Assembly (NCBI GenBank): GCA_902363255.1
Contig: CABIZO010000002.1
Coordinates: 1 to 64,000 of the forward strand
DNA: 64,000 bases
Direction of reading: 5' to 3'
DNA from: Peptostreptococcaceae bacterium
GTDB lineage: Bacteria; Bacillota; Clostridia; Peptostreptococcales; Peptostreptococcaceae
Part shown: in pieces, positions 8,957 to 18,666 of the stretch
Layout: each line of letters begins with the position of its first letter
Numbering within the stretch: the stretch's first letter is position 1
Translations under genes and position numbers: made by a program
Notes under the pieces: model-generated
Told to the model about the DNA's origin: nothing
Databases searched by the model: none
The model's input: only the letters and a program-made list of their open reading frames with translations

Positions 8957-9658
8957 ATGTTAGGTTTATATGATACTGGAAGCTTTGAAATAAATGAAGC
9001 ATATAGAGAGATAAGAACTAATATTTCATTAAACACTGATATAAAAACAATAGTTTTTACTAGTGCTGAAATGGATGAAGGAAAAACTACTACAGTATGT
9101 TCAATAGCAAAATGCTTTTCTGACTTGGAAAATCATAAAATTCTCCTAATAGATTGTGATTTTATGAAAAAATCAGTTGCTAGAACTTTAAAAATAGATA
9201 ATATAAAAGGAATCGCAGATGCAACAATAGATGATATATATATAGAGGAATGTATAAAAAAAGTAGATGGATTTGATGTATTAACTTGTGGTATGTCACC
9301 ATCAAATAGTTCTGTTTTATTGGAATCAAAAAAATTTAGAGATATTATAGAAAAACTAAAAGATAAGTATGACTATATATTTATAGACTCACCACCATTG
9401 GGAAGACTAAACGATGCAGCTATATTAGCTAGATATTCAGATGGAACAATAATAGTAAATGCATCGGAGTATATAGATCAGCAAATGGCAAAAGTAACAA
9501 GGGACAAATTAGAAAAAGTCAATGCCAATGTTATAGGTGTTGTACTTAATAAATTTAAATCAGATGATCATAAGTATTATAAATATTATGGTTATTATGA
9601 AGAAGAAAGAAAAAAGAAGTCATTTTTTAAACGAAGAAAAAGAAGAAAAAGAAGATAA
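8957..9658 (+). CDS. CpsD-like bacterial tyrosine autokinase (BY-kinase)
   Basis: A 233-residue P-loop kinase. It shows a Walker A-like SAEMDEGKTTT (residues 36-46), Walker A' ILLIDCDF (62-69) and Walker B YDYIFIDSPP (138-147). A C-terminal tyrosine cluster (Tyr207, 208, 210, 211, 213, 214) is the autophosphorylation tail, followed by an unusually basic end (KKRRKRRKRR-like). The first glycine of the usual GEGKS loop is Asp here. It should work with the Wzz-like protein encoded just upstream to control export and polymerisation. No CpsB or Wzb phosphatase lies in the locus. Confidence 0.9.
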   Translation: MLGLYDTGSFEINEAYREIRTNISLNTDIKTIVFTSAEMDEGKTTTVCSIAKCFSDLENHKILLIDCDFMKKSVARTLKIDNIKGIADATIDDIYIEECIKKVDGFDVLTCGMSPSNSSVLLESKKFRDIIEKLKDKYDYIFIDSPPLGRLNDAAILARYSDGTIIVNASEYIDQQMAKVTRDKLEKVNANVIGVVLNKFKSDDHKYYKYYGYYEEERKKKSFFKRRKRRKRR

Positions 9659-9705
9659 CTGATTTATAGGGGTGTGGATTAGTTGTTTGAAGGGGAGATG
9701 ACTAA

Positions 9706-11613
9706 ATGGGGACTAAAATTTTAGAAAAAATCAATTACTACAGTAGAGAATATGGTGATTTTAGATATAGACAGGGAATTTTACTAATATCAGATACCAT
9801 AATCTTGACGGGGTCTTTTATCATATCTTTATCAGAAACCATAGGTACTTCATATCCAGAAAACCATATATTATTATCACTTCTGATAGCGTTAATAATA
9901 TCTCTTACGACCTTTTCAGTTCTTGGAAATTATAAAACATTATGGTCCACCAGTGTGGACAGAGAAATCATAATGATTTTAATATCAATATTAATTTCAA
10001 CTTCTATATGTTTTATAGTGGAACAATTAATGAACTATAACTATCCTAAAACTTTCTTCATTATATATGGACTTTTTACGCATGTTGGAATGTGTGGAAT
10101 TAGAATTTTATATAGATCAGCAAGAAGAGCAGTACTTTATATGAGAGTAAATAAAAATATGGATAGTGGATCAAAGGTATTAATAGTAGGAGCAGGCTCA
10201 GCTGGTAAGCTTATTTTAAAAGAAATGTTTGAAAATCCACAGTTAAATATGTGTCCTGTGGGAATAATTGATGACGATGAAAATAAGCTAGGAAATACCT
10301 ATTACAATGTACCAGTAATAGGAACAACTGATGATATAGAGCAAATAGCTAAAAATTTAAAAATAGATGAAATTATTTTTAGCATATCTAAGATTGATAG
10401 AAGAAGAAAAAGAGAAATAATACAAATTTGTAAGAACACAAAGTGCAAGTTAAAAACTATACCAGGAATTTATGAATTGATTGATGGAAGAGTTAGTATA
10501 AAGAAAATCAGAGAAGTGAACATAGAAGACTTACTAGGAAGAGAAAGTGTAGAGATAAAAGATGTAGAAGTACAGCACTTTATAAAAGGGAAAAAAGTGT
10601 TAGTTACAGGAGCTGGGGGATCTATTGGATCAGAACTTTGCAGACAAATATCTTCACTAAATCCTAAAGAGCTGATTTTAGTAGACATCTATGAGAATAA
10701 TGTGTATGAACTCCAACAGGAATTAATAAGAAAATATAAAAACCTAAACTTAAAAGTTTTAATTGCATCTGTAAGAGATAAACATAGAATGGAAGAAATT
10801 TTTATAAACTACCAGCCGGAAATAGTATTCCATGCAGCAGCACATAAGCATGTACCTCTTATGGAAGATAGTCCTTGCGAAGCCATAAAAAACAACGTAT
10901 TTGGAACATTGAATGTGGCAGAACTTTCAGCTAAGTACAAGGTAAAGAGATTTGTATTAATTTCTACAGATAAAGCAGTAAATCCAACAAATATAATGGG
11001 AGCAACAAAAAGATGCTGCGAAATGATAGTACAAACTCTAAATAAAAGTAGTGATACAGAGTTTGTGGCAGTAAGGTTCGGCAACGTACTAGGAAGTAAC
11101 GGTTCCGTAGTTCCTCTATTTAAAAAACAAATAGAAGAAGGTGGACCAGTAAAAGTTACTCATCCAGAGATTACAAGATTTTTTATGACAATTCCAGAAG
11201 CAGTTTCATTGGTGTTGGAGGCAGGAGCAATAGCTAGGGGTGGAGAAATCTTCGTGCTGAACATGGGTGAAGCGGTGAAGATTCTTGATTTGGCGAAAAA
11301 TCTTATTACACTTAGTGGTTTGGAGCCAGATGTGGATATTAAGATTGAGTTTACAGGCCTGAGACCAGGAGAAAAGTTGTACGAAGAGATACTTATGGAT
11401 GAAGAAGGACTTAGAGAGACAGTTAAAAGCAAGATTTATATTGGACAACCTATTGAAGTTGATGAAGGGGAGCTTTTTGATAAGTTGAGATATTTAAAGA
11501 AAGTGGCAGATGAAGAAGTTGAAGATGAAGTTAGGTATGCAATAAAAGATTTGGTACCTACCTACATAATAAGGGAAGAAAGAGGAGAGGATAAGGTTGC
11601 AATTACAGGGTAA
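9706..11613 (+). CDS. Membrane nucleotide-sugar 4,6-dehydratase/epimerase (CapD/FlaA1-WbpM type)
   Basis: A 635-residue protein of the long form: about four N-terminal membrane helices (residues 20-130), a first Rossmann-like domain (VLIVGAGSAGK, about 157) and a second SDR catalytic domain (VLVTGAGGSIGSE, about 298). The active-site region reads STDKAVNPTNIMGATKR, with Met in place of the SDR Tyr, as is usual for this subgroup. It likely converts UDP-GlcNAc to a 4-keto-6-deoxy sugar, the first step toward a diamino or deoxy sugar. The initiating sugar transferase gene overlaps its 3' end. Confidence 0.9.
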   Translation: MGTKILEKINYYSREYGDFRYRQGILLISDTIILTGSFIISLSETIGTSYPENHILLSLLIALIISLTTFSVLGNYKTLWSTSVDREIIMILISILISTSICFIVEQLMNYNYPKTFFIIYGLFTHVGMCGIRILYRSARRAVLYMRVNKNMDSGSKVLIVGAGSAGKLILKEMFENPQLNMCPVGIIDDDENKLGNTYYNVPVIGTTDDIEQIAKNLKIDEIIFSISKIDRRRKREIIQICKNTKCKLKTIPGIYELIDGRVSIKKIREVNIEDLLGRESVEIKDVEVQHFIKGKKVLVTGAGGSIGSELCRQISSLNPKELILVDIYENNVYELQQELIRKYKNLNLKVLIASVRDKHRMEEIFINYQPEIVFHAAAHKHVPLMEDSPCEAIKNNVFGTLNVAELSAKYKVKRFVLISTDKAVNPTNIMGATKRCCEMIVQTLNKSSDTEFVAVRFGNVLGSNGSVVPLFKKQIEEGGPVKVTHPEITRFFMTIPEAVSLVLEAGAIARGGEIFVLNMGEAVKILDLAKNLITLSGLEPDVDIKIEFTGLRPGEKLYEEILMDEEGLRETVKSKIYIGQPIEVDEGELFDKLRYLKKVADEEVEDEVRYAIKDLVPTYIIREERGEDKVAITG

Positions 11614-12214
11614 AATCAGATCATTTTACCCTAAGATTAAGCGATTTTTAGATTTCCTAATTTCAATAATAGGAATTGTAATTTTATCACCAGTATTTTT
11701 AGTAATAATCTTATTAATAAAATTGGATTCAAGGGGACCTATTTTATTCAAACAGAGAAGAATCGGAATTAATAAGAAAGAATTTTACATTTTAAAATTT
11801 AGAACAATGAGAATTGATACACCAAAGGATATGCCTACTCATTTATTAGATAATCCAGAAGCTTATATCACAAAAGTAGGGGGATTTTTGAGGAAAACAA
11901 GCTTAGATGAATTACCACAGATTATCAATATTATAAAAGGGGAAATGAGCATAATTGGTCCTAGACCAGCTCTTTGGAATCAATTTGATTTAATAGAAGA
12001 AAGAGATAAATACAGTGCAAATGACGTAGTACCAGGTCTTACAGGGTGGGCTCAAATCAACGGACGAGATGAGTTACCAATAGATGTAAAGGCTAGGTAT
12101 GATGGAGAATACGTTGAAAATATGGACTTGGTATTTGATATAAAATGTTTCTTCTTGACTATAGTTAAAGTGTTAAAAAAAGATGGGGTTGTTGAAGGAA
12201 AATTAGAAAAGTAA
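11597..12214 (+). CDS. Initiating sugar-1-phosphate transferase (PglC/WbaP C-terminal type)
   Basis: A 205-residue monotopic phosphoglycosyl transferase that loads the first sugar phosphate onto undecaprenyl phosphate. It has KRFLDFLISIIGIVILSP (membrane hairpin, about residues 15-32), FKQRRIG, LKFRTM, the catalytic region SLDELPQ, the GPRPAL motif and GLTGWAQINGR. It is the short PglC-like form. The TTG start at 11597 follows GAGGAGAGG by a good distance and overlaps the dehydratase gene by 17 bases, suggesting translational coupling. Its donor is probably the sugar made by that dehydratase. Confidence 0.92.
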   Translation: MQLQGKIRSFYPKIKRFLDFLISIIGIVILSPVFLVIILLIKLDSRGPILFKQRRIGINKKEFYILKFRTMRIDTPKDMPTHLLDNPEAYITKVGGFLRKTSLDELPQIINIIKGEMSIIGPRPALWNQFDLIEERDKYSANDVVPGLTGWAQINGRDELPIDVKARYDGEYVENMDLVFDIKCFFLTIVKVLKKDGVVEGKLEK

Positions 12215-12240
12215 AAATACGTTTACTTAGGGGTTTTAAT

Positions 12241-13329
12241 ATGGGGAAAAAGCTGCTAATACTAGCAAATCATTTTGCTACTATTTATAAATTTAGGAAA
12301 GAATTAGTTTCTAAACTTGTAGAAGAAGGGTATGAGGTAGTAATATCTCTCCCTTTTTCACAAGATATAGATAAAATCAAGGACCTGGGGGTTAAGGTAA
12401 TTGATACAAATGTGGACAGAAAAAGTTTAAATCCAATAAAGGATTTAAAGTTATTAAATAATTACAGAGAAATAATAAAAAGTGAAAAACCAGACTTAGT
12501 TTTGGCATATACAATTAAATGTAATATTTATGGAGGTATGGCATGTAGATTACACAACATTCCATTTATGGCCAATGTGACAGGTCTTGGAAGCGCTTAT
12601 TATAGAGGAGGATTTATTAAAAATATAGTAAGTAACTTGTATAAGATAGGCTTAAAAAAGGCTAAGGGTGTATTCTTTGAAAATACATCAAATGCACAAG
12701 TAATGATAGATGAAAAAGCAATAAAAAAAGAACAAGCTATAGTACTTAATGGAGCTGGAGTAAATCTAGAAAGATTTGAATACAGTGAAATGCCAAAAGA
12801 TACAGTAACCAGATTTATATTTGTTGGTAGAGTAATGGAAGAAAAAGGTGTAAACGAGCTATTTGAAGCTATTAGAAAAATAAGAAAAGAATACGATAAT
12901 GTGGAGTTTACATTTATAGGGTGGTTTGAAGAAAATTATAGTGACATAATGACTCAATTAGAAGAAGAAAAGATAATAAGATATTATGGATATCAAAATG
13001 ATGTTATACCTTTTATGAAAAATAGCCACTGTGTAATACTTCCATCATATCATGAGGGAATGGCAAATGTACTTCTTGAAGGAGCAGCTTTAGGTAGAGC
13101 AATCATTGCTACAGATATACCAGGATGTAGAGAGTCAATAGTTGATGGTGTATCTGGACTGAAGTGTAGGGTAAAAGACAGTGAAGATCTTTACGATAAG
13201 ATTAAAAAGTTTATTGATATGGATTTTGAAGAAAAAGTTGAGATGGGTAAGGCTGGAAGAAAGCATATGGAAGATGTTTTTGATAAGAAGAAAGTTGTAA
13301 AAGAGACTGTGGAGGTAATGGGAAGATGA
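12241..13329 (+). CDS. Glycosyltransferase family 4 (CapM/PglA-like)
   Basis: A 362-residue GT-B glycosyltransferase. The N-terminal domain has LANHFATIYKFRKEL. The C-terminal domain carries RFIFVGRVMEEKGVNELFEA and the donor-binding stretch ILPSYHEGMANVLLEGAALG with the E-x7-E pattern of GT4. Position right after the initiating transferase suggests it adds the second sugar, as CapM/PglA-type enzymes do. The RBS AGGGG lies upstream. The stop overlaps the next start (ATGA). Confidence 0.88.
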   Translation: MGKKLLILANHFATIYKFRKELVSKLVEEGYEVVISLPFSQDIDKIKDLGVKVIDTNVDRKSLNPIKDLKLLNNYREIIKSEKPDLVLAYTIKCNIYGGMACRLHNIPFMANVTGLGSAYYRGGFIKNIVSNLYKIGLKKAKGVFFENTSNAQVMIDEKAIKKEQAIVLNGAGVNLERFEYSEMPKDTVTRFIFVGRVMEEKGVNELFEAIRKIRKEYDNVEFTFIGWFEENYSDIMTQLEEEKIIRYYGYQNDVIPFMKNSHCVILPSYHEGMANVLLEGAALGRAIIATDIPGCRESIVDGVSGLKCRVKDSEDLYDKIKKFIDMDFEEKVEMGKAGRKHMEDVFDKKKVVKETVEVMGR

Positions 13330-14420
13330 GTGAACCGATTAGAATATTGCATATAGTAACTTATATGGGTCGTGGAGGACTTGAAACTATGATTATGAAT
13401 TACTATAGAAATATTGATAGAAGTAAGGTTCAATTTGACTTTCTAACTCATAGGGAAGAAAGATGGGATTATGATGATGAAATAGAAAGATTAGGTGGTA
13501 AAATATATCGTCTACCAAGATTAAATCCATTTAACTCTAATTACCTAAAGGCATTAGATGGATTTTTTAAAGAGCATAAAGAATATAAGATTGTTCATTG
13601 TCATCAGGACTGCTTAAGCGGGATACCATTAAAATATGCTAAGAAAAATGGAGTACCTTTTACAATTGCCCATAGTCATAACGCTAATCAAGATAAAAAC
13701 CTTAAATATTTAGTTAAATTAATAGCTAAAAAAAATATATGTAAATACTCAAATCACTTATTTGCATGTGGAAAAGAAGCTGGTGAGTGGATGTTTAAAA
13801 CATCAGATTTTGAGATTTTGAATAATGCTATTGACACTAAAAGATATATATATAATGAAGAAAAATCGTTAGAAATGAAAGAAAAACTAGGAGTTACTGA
13901 TAAGTTTGTGGTAGGTCATGTAGGAAGATTTAGACCTCAGAAAAACCATAGTTTTATTATAGATATTTTTAAAGAGGTTTGTGAAAAAGAAGAAAACAGT
14001 ATTCTACTACTAGTAGGAGATGGACCTTTAGAAAATGATATAAAGAAGAAGGTTAATGACTTAGGGATATCAGATAAAGTAAAGTTTTTAGGAGCTAGAG
14101 ATGATGTAAATGACTTGATGCAGGCTATGGATGTATTTATACTACCTTCATTATATGAGGGATTTGGTATAGTTCTTATAGAAGCTCAAGCATCTGGATT
14201 GAAATGTATAATGTCAGATAGTATTCCAACTGATGCTATAATTTCTGAGAAAGTTAAACAATTAAGTTTAGATGATGATATTATCACTTGGGCAAAAGAA
14301 ATATTATCTAGCAAATCAGAAAGAAAAGAAGGAATTGAAGATATAGAGAAATCTAAATATGATATAAAATCAAATGCAAAATGGCTAGAAAACTTTTATA
14401 TAGAAAGGTGGAGTGTATAA
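13326..14420 (+). CDS. Glycosyltransferase family 4 (EpsF-like)
   Basis: A 364-residue GT-B enzyme. The start has the typical EpsF-like sequence ILHIVTYMGRGGLETMIMNY. The C-terminal half has VVGHVGRFRPQKNH and FILPSLYEGFGIVLIEAQASG. It overlaps the previous gene by 4 bases and the next gene starts immediately after its stop, so the three are one tightly coupled unit. Donor and linkage cannot be read from the sequence. Confidence 0.88.
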   Translation: MSEPIRILHIVTYMGRGGLETMIMNYYRNIDRSKVQFDFLTHREERWDYDDEIERLGGKIYRLPRLNPFNSNYLKALDGFFKEHKEYKIVHCHQDCLSGIPLKYAKKNGVPFTIAHSHNANQDKNLKYLVKLIAKKNICKYSNHLFACGKEAGEWMFKTSDFEILNNAIDTKRYIYNEEKSLEMKEKLGVTDKFVVGHVGRFRPQKNHSFIIDIFKEVCEKEENSILLLVGDGPLENDIKKKVNDLGISDKVKFLGARDDVNDLMQAMDVFILPSLYEGFGIVLIEAQASGLKCIMSDSIPTDAIISEKVKQLSLDDDIITWAKEILSSKSERKEGIEDIEKSKYDIKSNAKWLENFYIERWSV

Positions 14421-15308
14421 GTGGTAACTTTAACAGTATTTACACCAACATACAATCGTGCATATATTCTTCATCGATGCTATGAAAGTTTATGCAGACA
14501 AACAAGTAAAGATTTTATGTGGTTAATTATAGATGATGGTTCTGCGGACAATACTAAGGAATTAGTGAATGAATGGATACAAAAGGATAATGGTTTTGAA
14601 ATTAATTATGTATATAAAGAAAATGGTGGTATGCATACAGGACATAATAAGGCTTATGAGTTGATAAATACGGAGCTAAATGTATGTATTGATTCAGATG
14701 ATTATATGCCAGATAATGCAGTAGAGCTTATAACAGAATTTTGGAAAAAGTATGGAAGTGATAAGTACTCTGGAATTGCATCTCTTGATAATGATGAAGA
14801 AGGCAATATAATAGGAACTAAATTTCCATGTCAAAAGTCAATAAAACTTTGTGACTTTTATGATCAGGGTGGAAAAGGCGATAAAAATTTAATTTATAGA
14901 ACTGAAGTTATGAAAAAATATCCGCCATATCCTGAGTTTGAGGGGGAGAAATTTGTACCATTAGATTATAAATATTTACTAGCGGATCAGGAGTATGACT
15001 TACTTATATTAAATGAGCCTACTTGTACAGTGGAATATATGGAAGATGGATCAAGTTTAAACATGTTTAAACAATATTATAAAAATCCTAAAGGTTTTTT
15101 ATTTATGAGAAAGATTCATATGGTATATGATAAAAAACTAAAAAGTCAATTTAAATCATGTATTCACTATGTATCAGGAAGTTTAATTTTGAAAAATAGA
15201 AAATTTCTAAAAGAATCTCCAAAGAAACTGTTGACATTATTAGCTTGTCCACTTGGTATTATTTTGTACTTTATTATAATGAGAAAAAATAGAGAAGGAG
15301 CAATATAA
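14421..15308 (+). CDS. Glycosyltransferase family 2 (GT-A)
   Basis: A 295-residue GT2 enzyme with TVFTPTYNRAYILHRCYES at the start, IIDDGSADNT (nucleotide-sugar-binding Asp pair) near residue 38 and CIDSDDYMPDNA (DxD-type) near 90. The GTG start at 14421 follows the stop of the previous gene with no gap; AAAGGTGGAG inside the upstream gene serves as RBS. A hydrophobic C-terminus (LLACPLGIILYFIIM) may sit in the membrane. It overlaps the next gene by one base (TAATG). Confidence 0.87.
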   Translation: MVTLTVFTPTYNRAYILHRCYESLCRQTSKDFMWLIIDDGSADNTKELVNEWIQKDNGFEINYVYKENGGMHTGHNKAYELINTELNVCIDSDDYMPDNAVELITEFWKKYGSDKYSGIASLDNDEEGNIIGTKFPCQKSIKLCDFYDQGGKGDKNLIYRTEVMKKYPPYPEFEGEKFVPLDYKYLLADQEYDLLILNEPTCTVEYMEDGSSLNMFKQYYKNPKGFLFMRKIHMVYDKKLKSQFKSCIHYVSGSLILKNRKFLKESPKKLLTLLACPLGIILYFIIMRKNREGAI

Positions 15309-16438
15309 TGGCAGTATATTATTTTATGATTGGATGGGTAATAATTTGGGGAGTTATGTCTCATATAACATCAAGAGAAACAAGAATAAGAGACGAAGTA
15401 TATGAGAAAAGAGTAAATTTGTTTATGGCTTTTATGACTTTCTCAGTAATTATATTTTTTGCAGGATTGAGAAGTGGCGTAACTGATACATATGTATATA
15501 TAGATATGTTTAAGGAATATCCTTTATGGCTAGATGCTAAAGAGTTTATTACAGACCCAAGTGCAAGGGAACCTGGATTTAGGATATTTTCAATACTTAT
15601 AAAGACATATATATCACAGGATTATCAACCATGGTTATTTATAATAGCATCTATAAGTGGAATTTGTATAATGTATCCGCTATATAAGTACTCGTGCAAT
15701 TATGGTTTGAGTGTATTTTTATTTATGACATCATGTCAATTTACATGGTTGTTAAATGGAATGAGACAATTTTTAGTGGCAGCAATATTATTTGCATGTA
15801 CACCACTTATTTTGAAAAAAAAGCCAATACCGTATATTATTATTGTTGTGATTTTATCTAGCATTCATACATCAGCATTAATTATGATACCGGCATACTT
15901 TATAGTTGACAGCGAACCGTGGAGTAAAAAAACTATGATATTTGTAGGGGGAATCATTTTTGCGATGCTATTTACTAGCCAGTTTACAAGTATATTAGAT
16001 ACAGTTGTAGAAAATTCAGACTATGCATCATCTATGCATGAGTTTAAAGATACAGATGATGGTACTAGTATTATTAGAATATTAGTAGAATCTGTACCAG
16101 TTATTATGGCCTTTATATATAGAAATAAGATAAAAGATAAATTAACTCCAATTATAAAAATAAGTATAAACATGTCACTTATAGCTAGTGGATTGTATAT
16201 AATATCAAAAATTGCAAGAAGTGGTATTATGCTTGGAAGGTTACCAATATACTTTTCAGTATACAATCTTATATTGTTACCATGGCTAATTAAGTTTATA
16301 TTTGAAGAAAAAGAAAGAAGATTAATGTATTTTACGATGATAGTATGTTATTTCGCATTCTTTTATTATCAAATGGAAATTACATGGGATGGAATGGAGT
16401 ATATAAGTAAGGTATTAAATATTTACTTACCAAATTAG
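15308..16438 (+). CDS. EpsG-like polysaccharide polymerase (Wzy function)
   Basis: A 376-residue integral membrane protein with about ten helices. It has the EpsG-family pattern of a loop after helix 2 (GLRSGVTDTYVYIDMFK) and GMRQFLVAAILF in the central part. EpsG-type proteins are thought to polymerise repeat units delivered by the flippase. It is the only polymerase candidate in the locus. Start at 15308 overlaps the upstream stop; GGAG lies just upstream. Confidence 0.82.
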   Translation: MAVYYFMIGWVIIWGVMSHITSRETRIRDEVYEKRVNLFMAFMTFSVIIFFAGLRSGVTDTYVYIDMFKEYPLWLDAKEFITDPSAREPGFRIFSILIKTYISQDYQPWLFIIASISGICIMYPLYKYSCNYGLSVFLFMTSCQFTWLLNGMRQFLVAAILFACTPLILKKKPIPYIIIVVILSSIHTSALIMIPAYFIVDSEPWSKKTMIFVGGIIFAMLFTSQFTSILDTVVENSDYASSMHEFKDTDDGTSIIRILVESVPVIMAFIYRNKIKDKLTPIIKISINMSLIASGLYIISKIARSGIMLGRLPIYFSVYNLILLPWLIKFIFEEKERRLMYFTMIVCYFAFFYYQMEITWDGMEYISKVLNIYLPN

Positions 16439-16463
16439 AAATATATGTAAGTTAGAGGTATTT

Positions 16464-17429
16464 ATGAAGAAAATTTTGATTTTACCGTATTTTGGAAGGT
16501 TCAATGATTACTTTTATTTATGGATGAATTCTTGTAGATATAATCCAGATATCGATTGGCTAATTATAACAGAGAATAACATAGATCAAGAGTTACCATA
16601 TAATATAAAAGTTATAAATATGACATTTGAAGAATTAAAAAAATATATTCAACAAAAATTTGAATTTAAGATTAATCTAAATACACCATATAAGCTGTGT
16701 GATTACAAATCTTATTATGGATATATTTTTGAAGAGTATATAAAAGAATATGATTTTTGGGGATATTGTGATTGTGATTTAATATTCGGGCAAATAAGTA
16801 AATTTTTAGATGAAAGTGTTTTTGAAAAATACGATAAAATACTTAGAACAGGTCACTTGTCTTTTATAAGGAATACTAGGGATACTAACACTAATTTTTT
16901 TAAATATGATACTTATAAAATAGTATTAACATCCCCTGTAATTTATGGATATGATGAATCTATAGATGGATATCATAAGGGATTTGCAGGTGAGTTAATA
17001 GACTCAGGCTACAAATTTTATGATAACAGCAGTGATATAGCTGATGTAGATTTTAGAAATTATCCATTTAGAATTATATCAGACTGTAAAGGAACAAATT
17101 TATTTACATTTGAAAATGGTAAAACTTATAGAATTTATAAGGAAAGTGGAGAATTATTAAAAAAGGAAGTAATGTATGTACATTTTCAAAAAAGAAAAAT
17201 GATCAACAGTGTAGATGGAAATATAGACAAATATATTATTTATCCAAATCAATTTGATATGTATAACGATAGTTTTATTAAGAATAAAGAATTTTATGAT
17301 AATTATTCTGTGGAGAAAAAGGGATACTTCAATAAAAACAAAGAAAAATTATCATCAATAAAAAGAGATATAATGAGAATTTTATATGAGCCTAAAAAAA
17401 TTGATGCGCTGATATATAGATTTAAATAA
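16464..17429 (+). CDS. DUF6625-like putative glycosyltransferase
   Basis: A 321-residue soluble protein. It begins ILILPYFGRFNDYFYLWMNS and has a DxD-like GYCDCDLIFGQI near residue 105, pointing to a GT-A-like fold. The later segment KEVMYVHFQKRKM is characteristic. I recall this layout from the DUF6625 family found in polysaccharide loci, but I cannot confirm the name without a search. A broken relative of its C-terminal half lies at 26298-26790, after the flippase gene, which suggests duplication or recombination inside the locus. Confidence 0.7.
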   Translation: MKKILILPYFGRFNDYFYLWMNSCRYNPDIDWLIITENNIDQELPYNIKVINMTFEELKKYIQQKFEFKINLNTPYKLCDYKSYYGYIFEEYIKEYDFWGYCDCDLIFGQISKFLDESVFEKYDKILRTGHLSFIRNTRDTNTNFFKYDTYKIVLTSPVIYGYDESIDGYHKGFAGELIDSGYKFYDNSSDIADVDFRNYPFRIISDCKGTNLFTFENGKTYRIYKESGELLKKEVMYVHFQKRKMINSVDGNIDKYIIYPNQFDMYNDSFIKNKEFYDNYSVEKKGYFNKNKEKLSSIKRDIMRILYEPKKIDALIYRFK

Positions 17430-17451
17430 TAAAGTTTAGTGGAGTATAAGG

Positions 17452-18654
17452 ATGAAGAATGTTTTAATTGTAGCCAATAATTTGGAAATTGGAGGAGCAG
17501 AAAGAGCATTAATTAGCTTATTAGAATCTTTTGACTGTAGTATATATAATGTAGATTTATTTTTACTTAGACAAGATGGTGAGTTTATGGAGATGATACC
17601 TAAACAGATAAATCTACTTCCAGAAATTAAGGAATATACGGCTTTAGGAGTTCCTGTAAGTAGAGCTATTAAAAAAGGTTTATTTAAACCAGTATATGGT
17701 AGAGTTATAGGAAAATTAAAGGCTGCAAAATTTAAAAGATTAAATAATATAGGTGGTGTAAATTCTGTGGATATAGAATATAGCTATAAATATACAAAGA
17801 AATATATGCCTCAAATATCAGATAAAAATTATGATTTAGCAGTAGGATTTTCAACTCCATACTATATAATTGATGAGAAGATAAAAGCAAAGAAGAAAAT
17901 AGCCTGGATACATACTGATTATTCAAGTATACCTGGAGATACAGAATCAGAACTAAGGCTATGGTCAGTATATGACAATATAGTTTCCATATCTGATTCT
18001 GTTACAAAATCATTTGTTAAGAAATATCCAACTTTAAAAAATAAAATTATACTTATAGAAAATATAGTTTCACCATCGCTAGTACATAGACAAGCTGATA
18101 TGTTAGATATATCCAGTGAAATAAAAAAAGATAAAAAAGCCATTAATATTTTATCTATAGGTAGGTTTTCACCAGTTAAAAATTTCACATCTATACCTAA
18201 TATTTGTGATTTTATTATTAAAAAGGGAATTAATGTAAATTGGTTTATTATAGGATATGGAGAAGAGGAAGAACTGATAAGAAAAAAAATTTCAGAATTA
18301 AATTTAGAAAATAATATATTCATACTTGGTAAAAAAAGTAATCCTTATCCGTATATTAAAGCCTGTGATATTTATGTGCAGCCATCAAAATTTGAAGGAA
18401 AATCAGTGACAGTAAGAGAAGCACAGATTTTGCAAAAGCCAGTTGTGATAACAGATTTTCCAACAGCAAAAGATCATGTAAAAAACTTGTTTGATGGTAT
18501 TATAACAACTATGGATAATGAAGGTTGTGCAGAACAAATTATAAAGCTTATAGAAGATAATAGGCTTAGAGAATCCATAATAGAAAATTGTAAAAATAGT
18601 AATTATGAAAATAAACATGAGATAAATAAACTATATGAATTAATGTATGAATAA
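17452..18654 (+). CDS. Glycosyltransferase family 4
   Basis: A 400-residue GT-B enzyme with NLEIGGAERALISLL at the start (acceptor-side glycine motif), a middle AWIHTDYSSI, and the C-terminal NILSIGRFSPVKNFTSIP and VQPSKFEGKSVTVREAQIL, with the GT4 Glu pair. In the second Glu region the usual EA(L) is REAQ. It sits 22 bases after the DUF6625-like gene and 12 bases before the GT32 gene, all in one direction. Confidence 0.87.
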   Translation: MKNVLIVANNLEIGGAERALISLLESFDCSIYNVDLFLLRQDGEFMEMIPKQINLLPEIKEYTALGVPVSRAIKKGLFKPVYGRVIGKLKAAKFKRLNNIGGVNSVDIEYSYKYTKKYMPQISDKNYDLAVGFSTPYYIIDEKIKAKKKIAWIHTDYSSIPGDTESELRLWSVYDNIVSISDSVTKSFVKKYPTLKNKIILIENIVSPSLVHRQADMLDISSEIKKDKKAINILSIGRFSPVKNFTSIPNICDFIIKKGINVNWFIIGYGEEEELIRKKISELNLENNIFILGKKSNPYPYIKACDIYVQPSKFEGKSVTVREAQILQKPVVITDFPTAKDHVKNLFDGIITTMDNEGCAEQIIKLIEDNRLRESIIENCKNSNYENKHEINKLYELMYE

Positions 18655-18666
18655 AGGAGTGAATAT

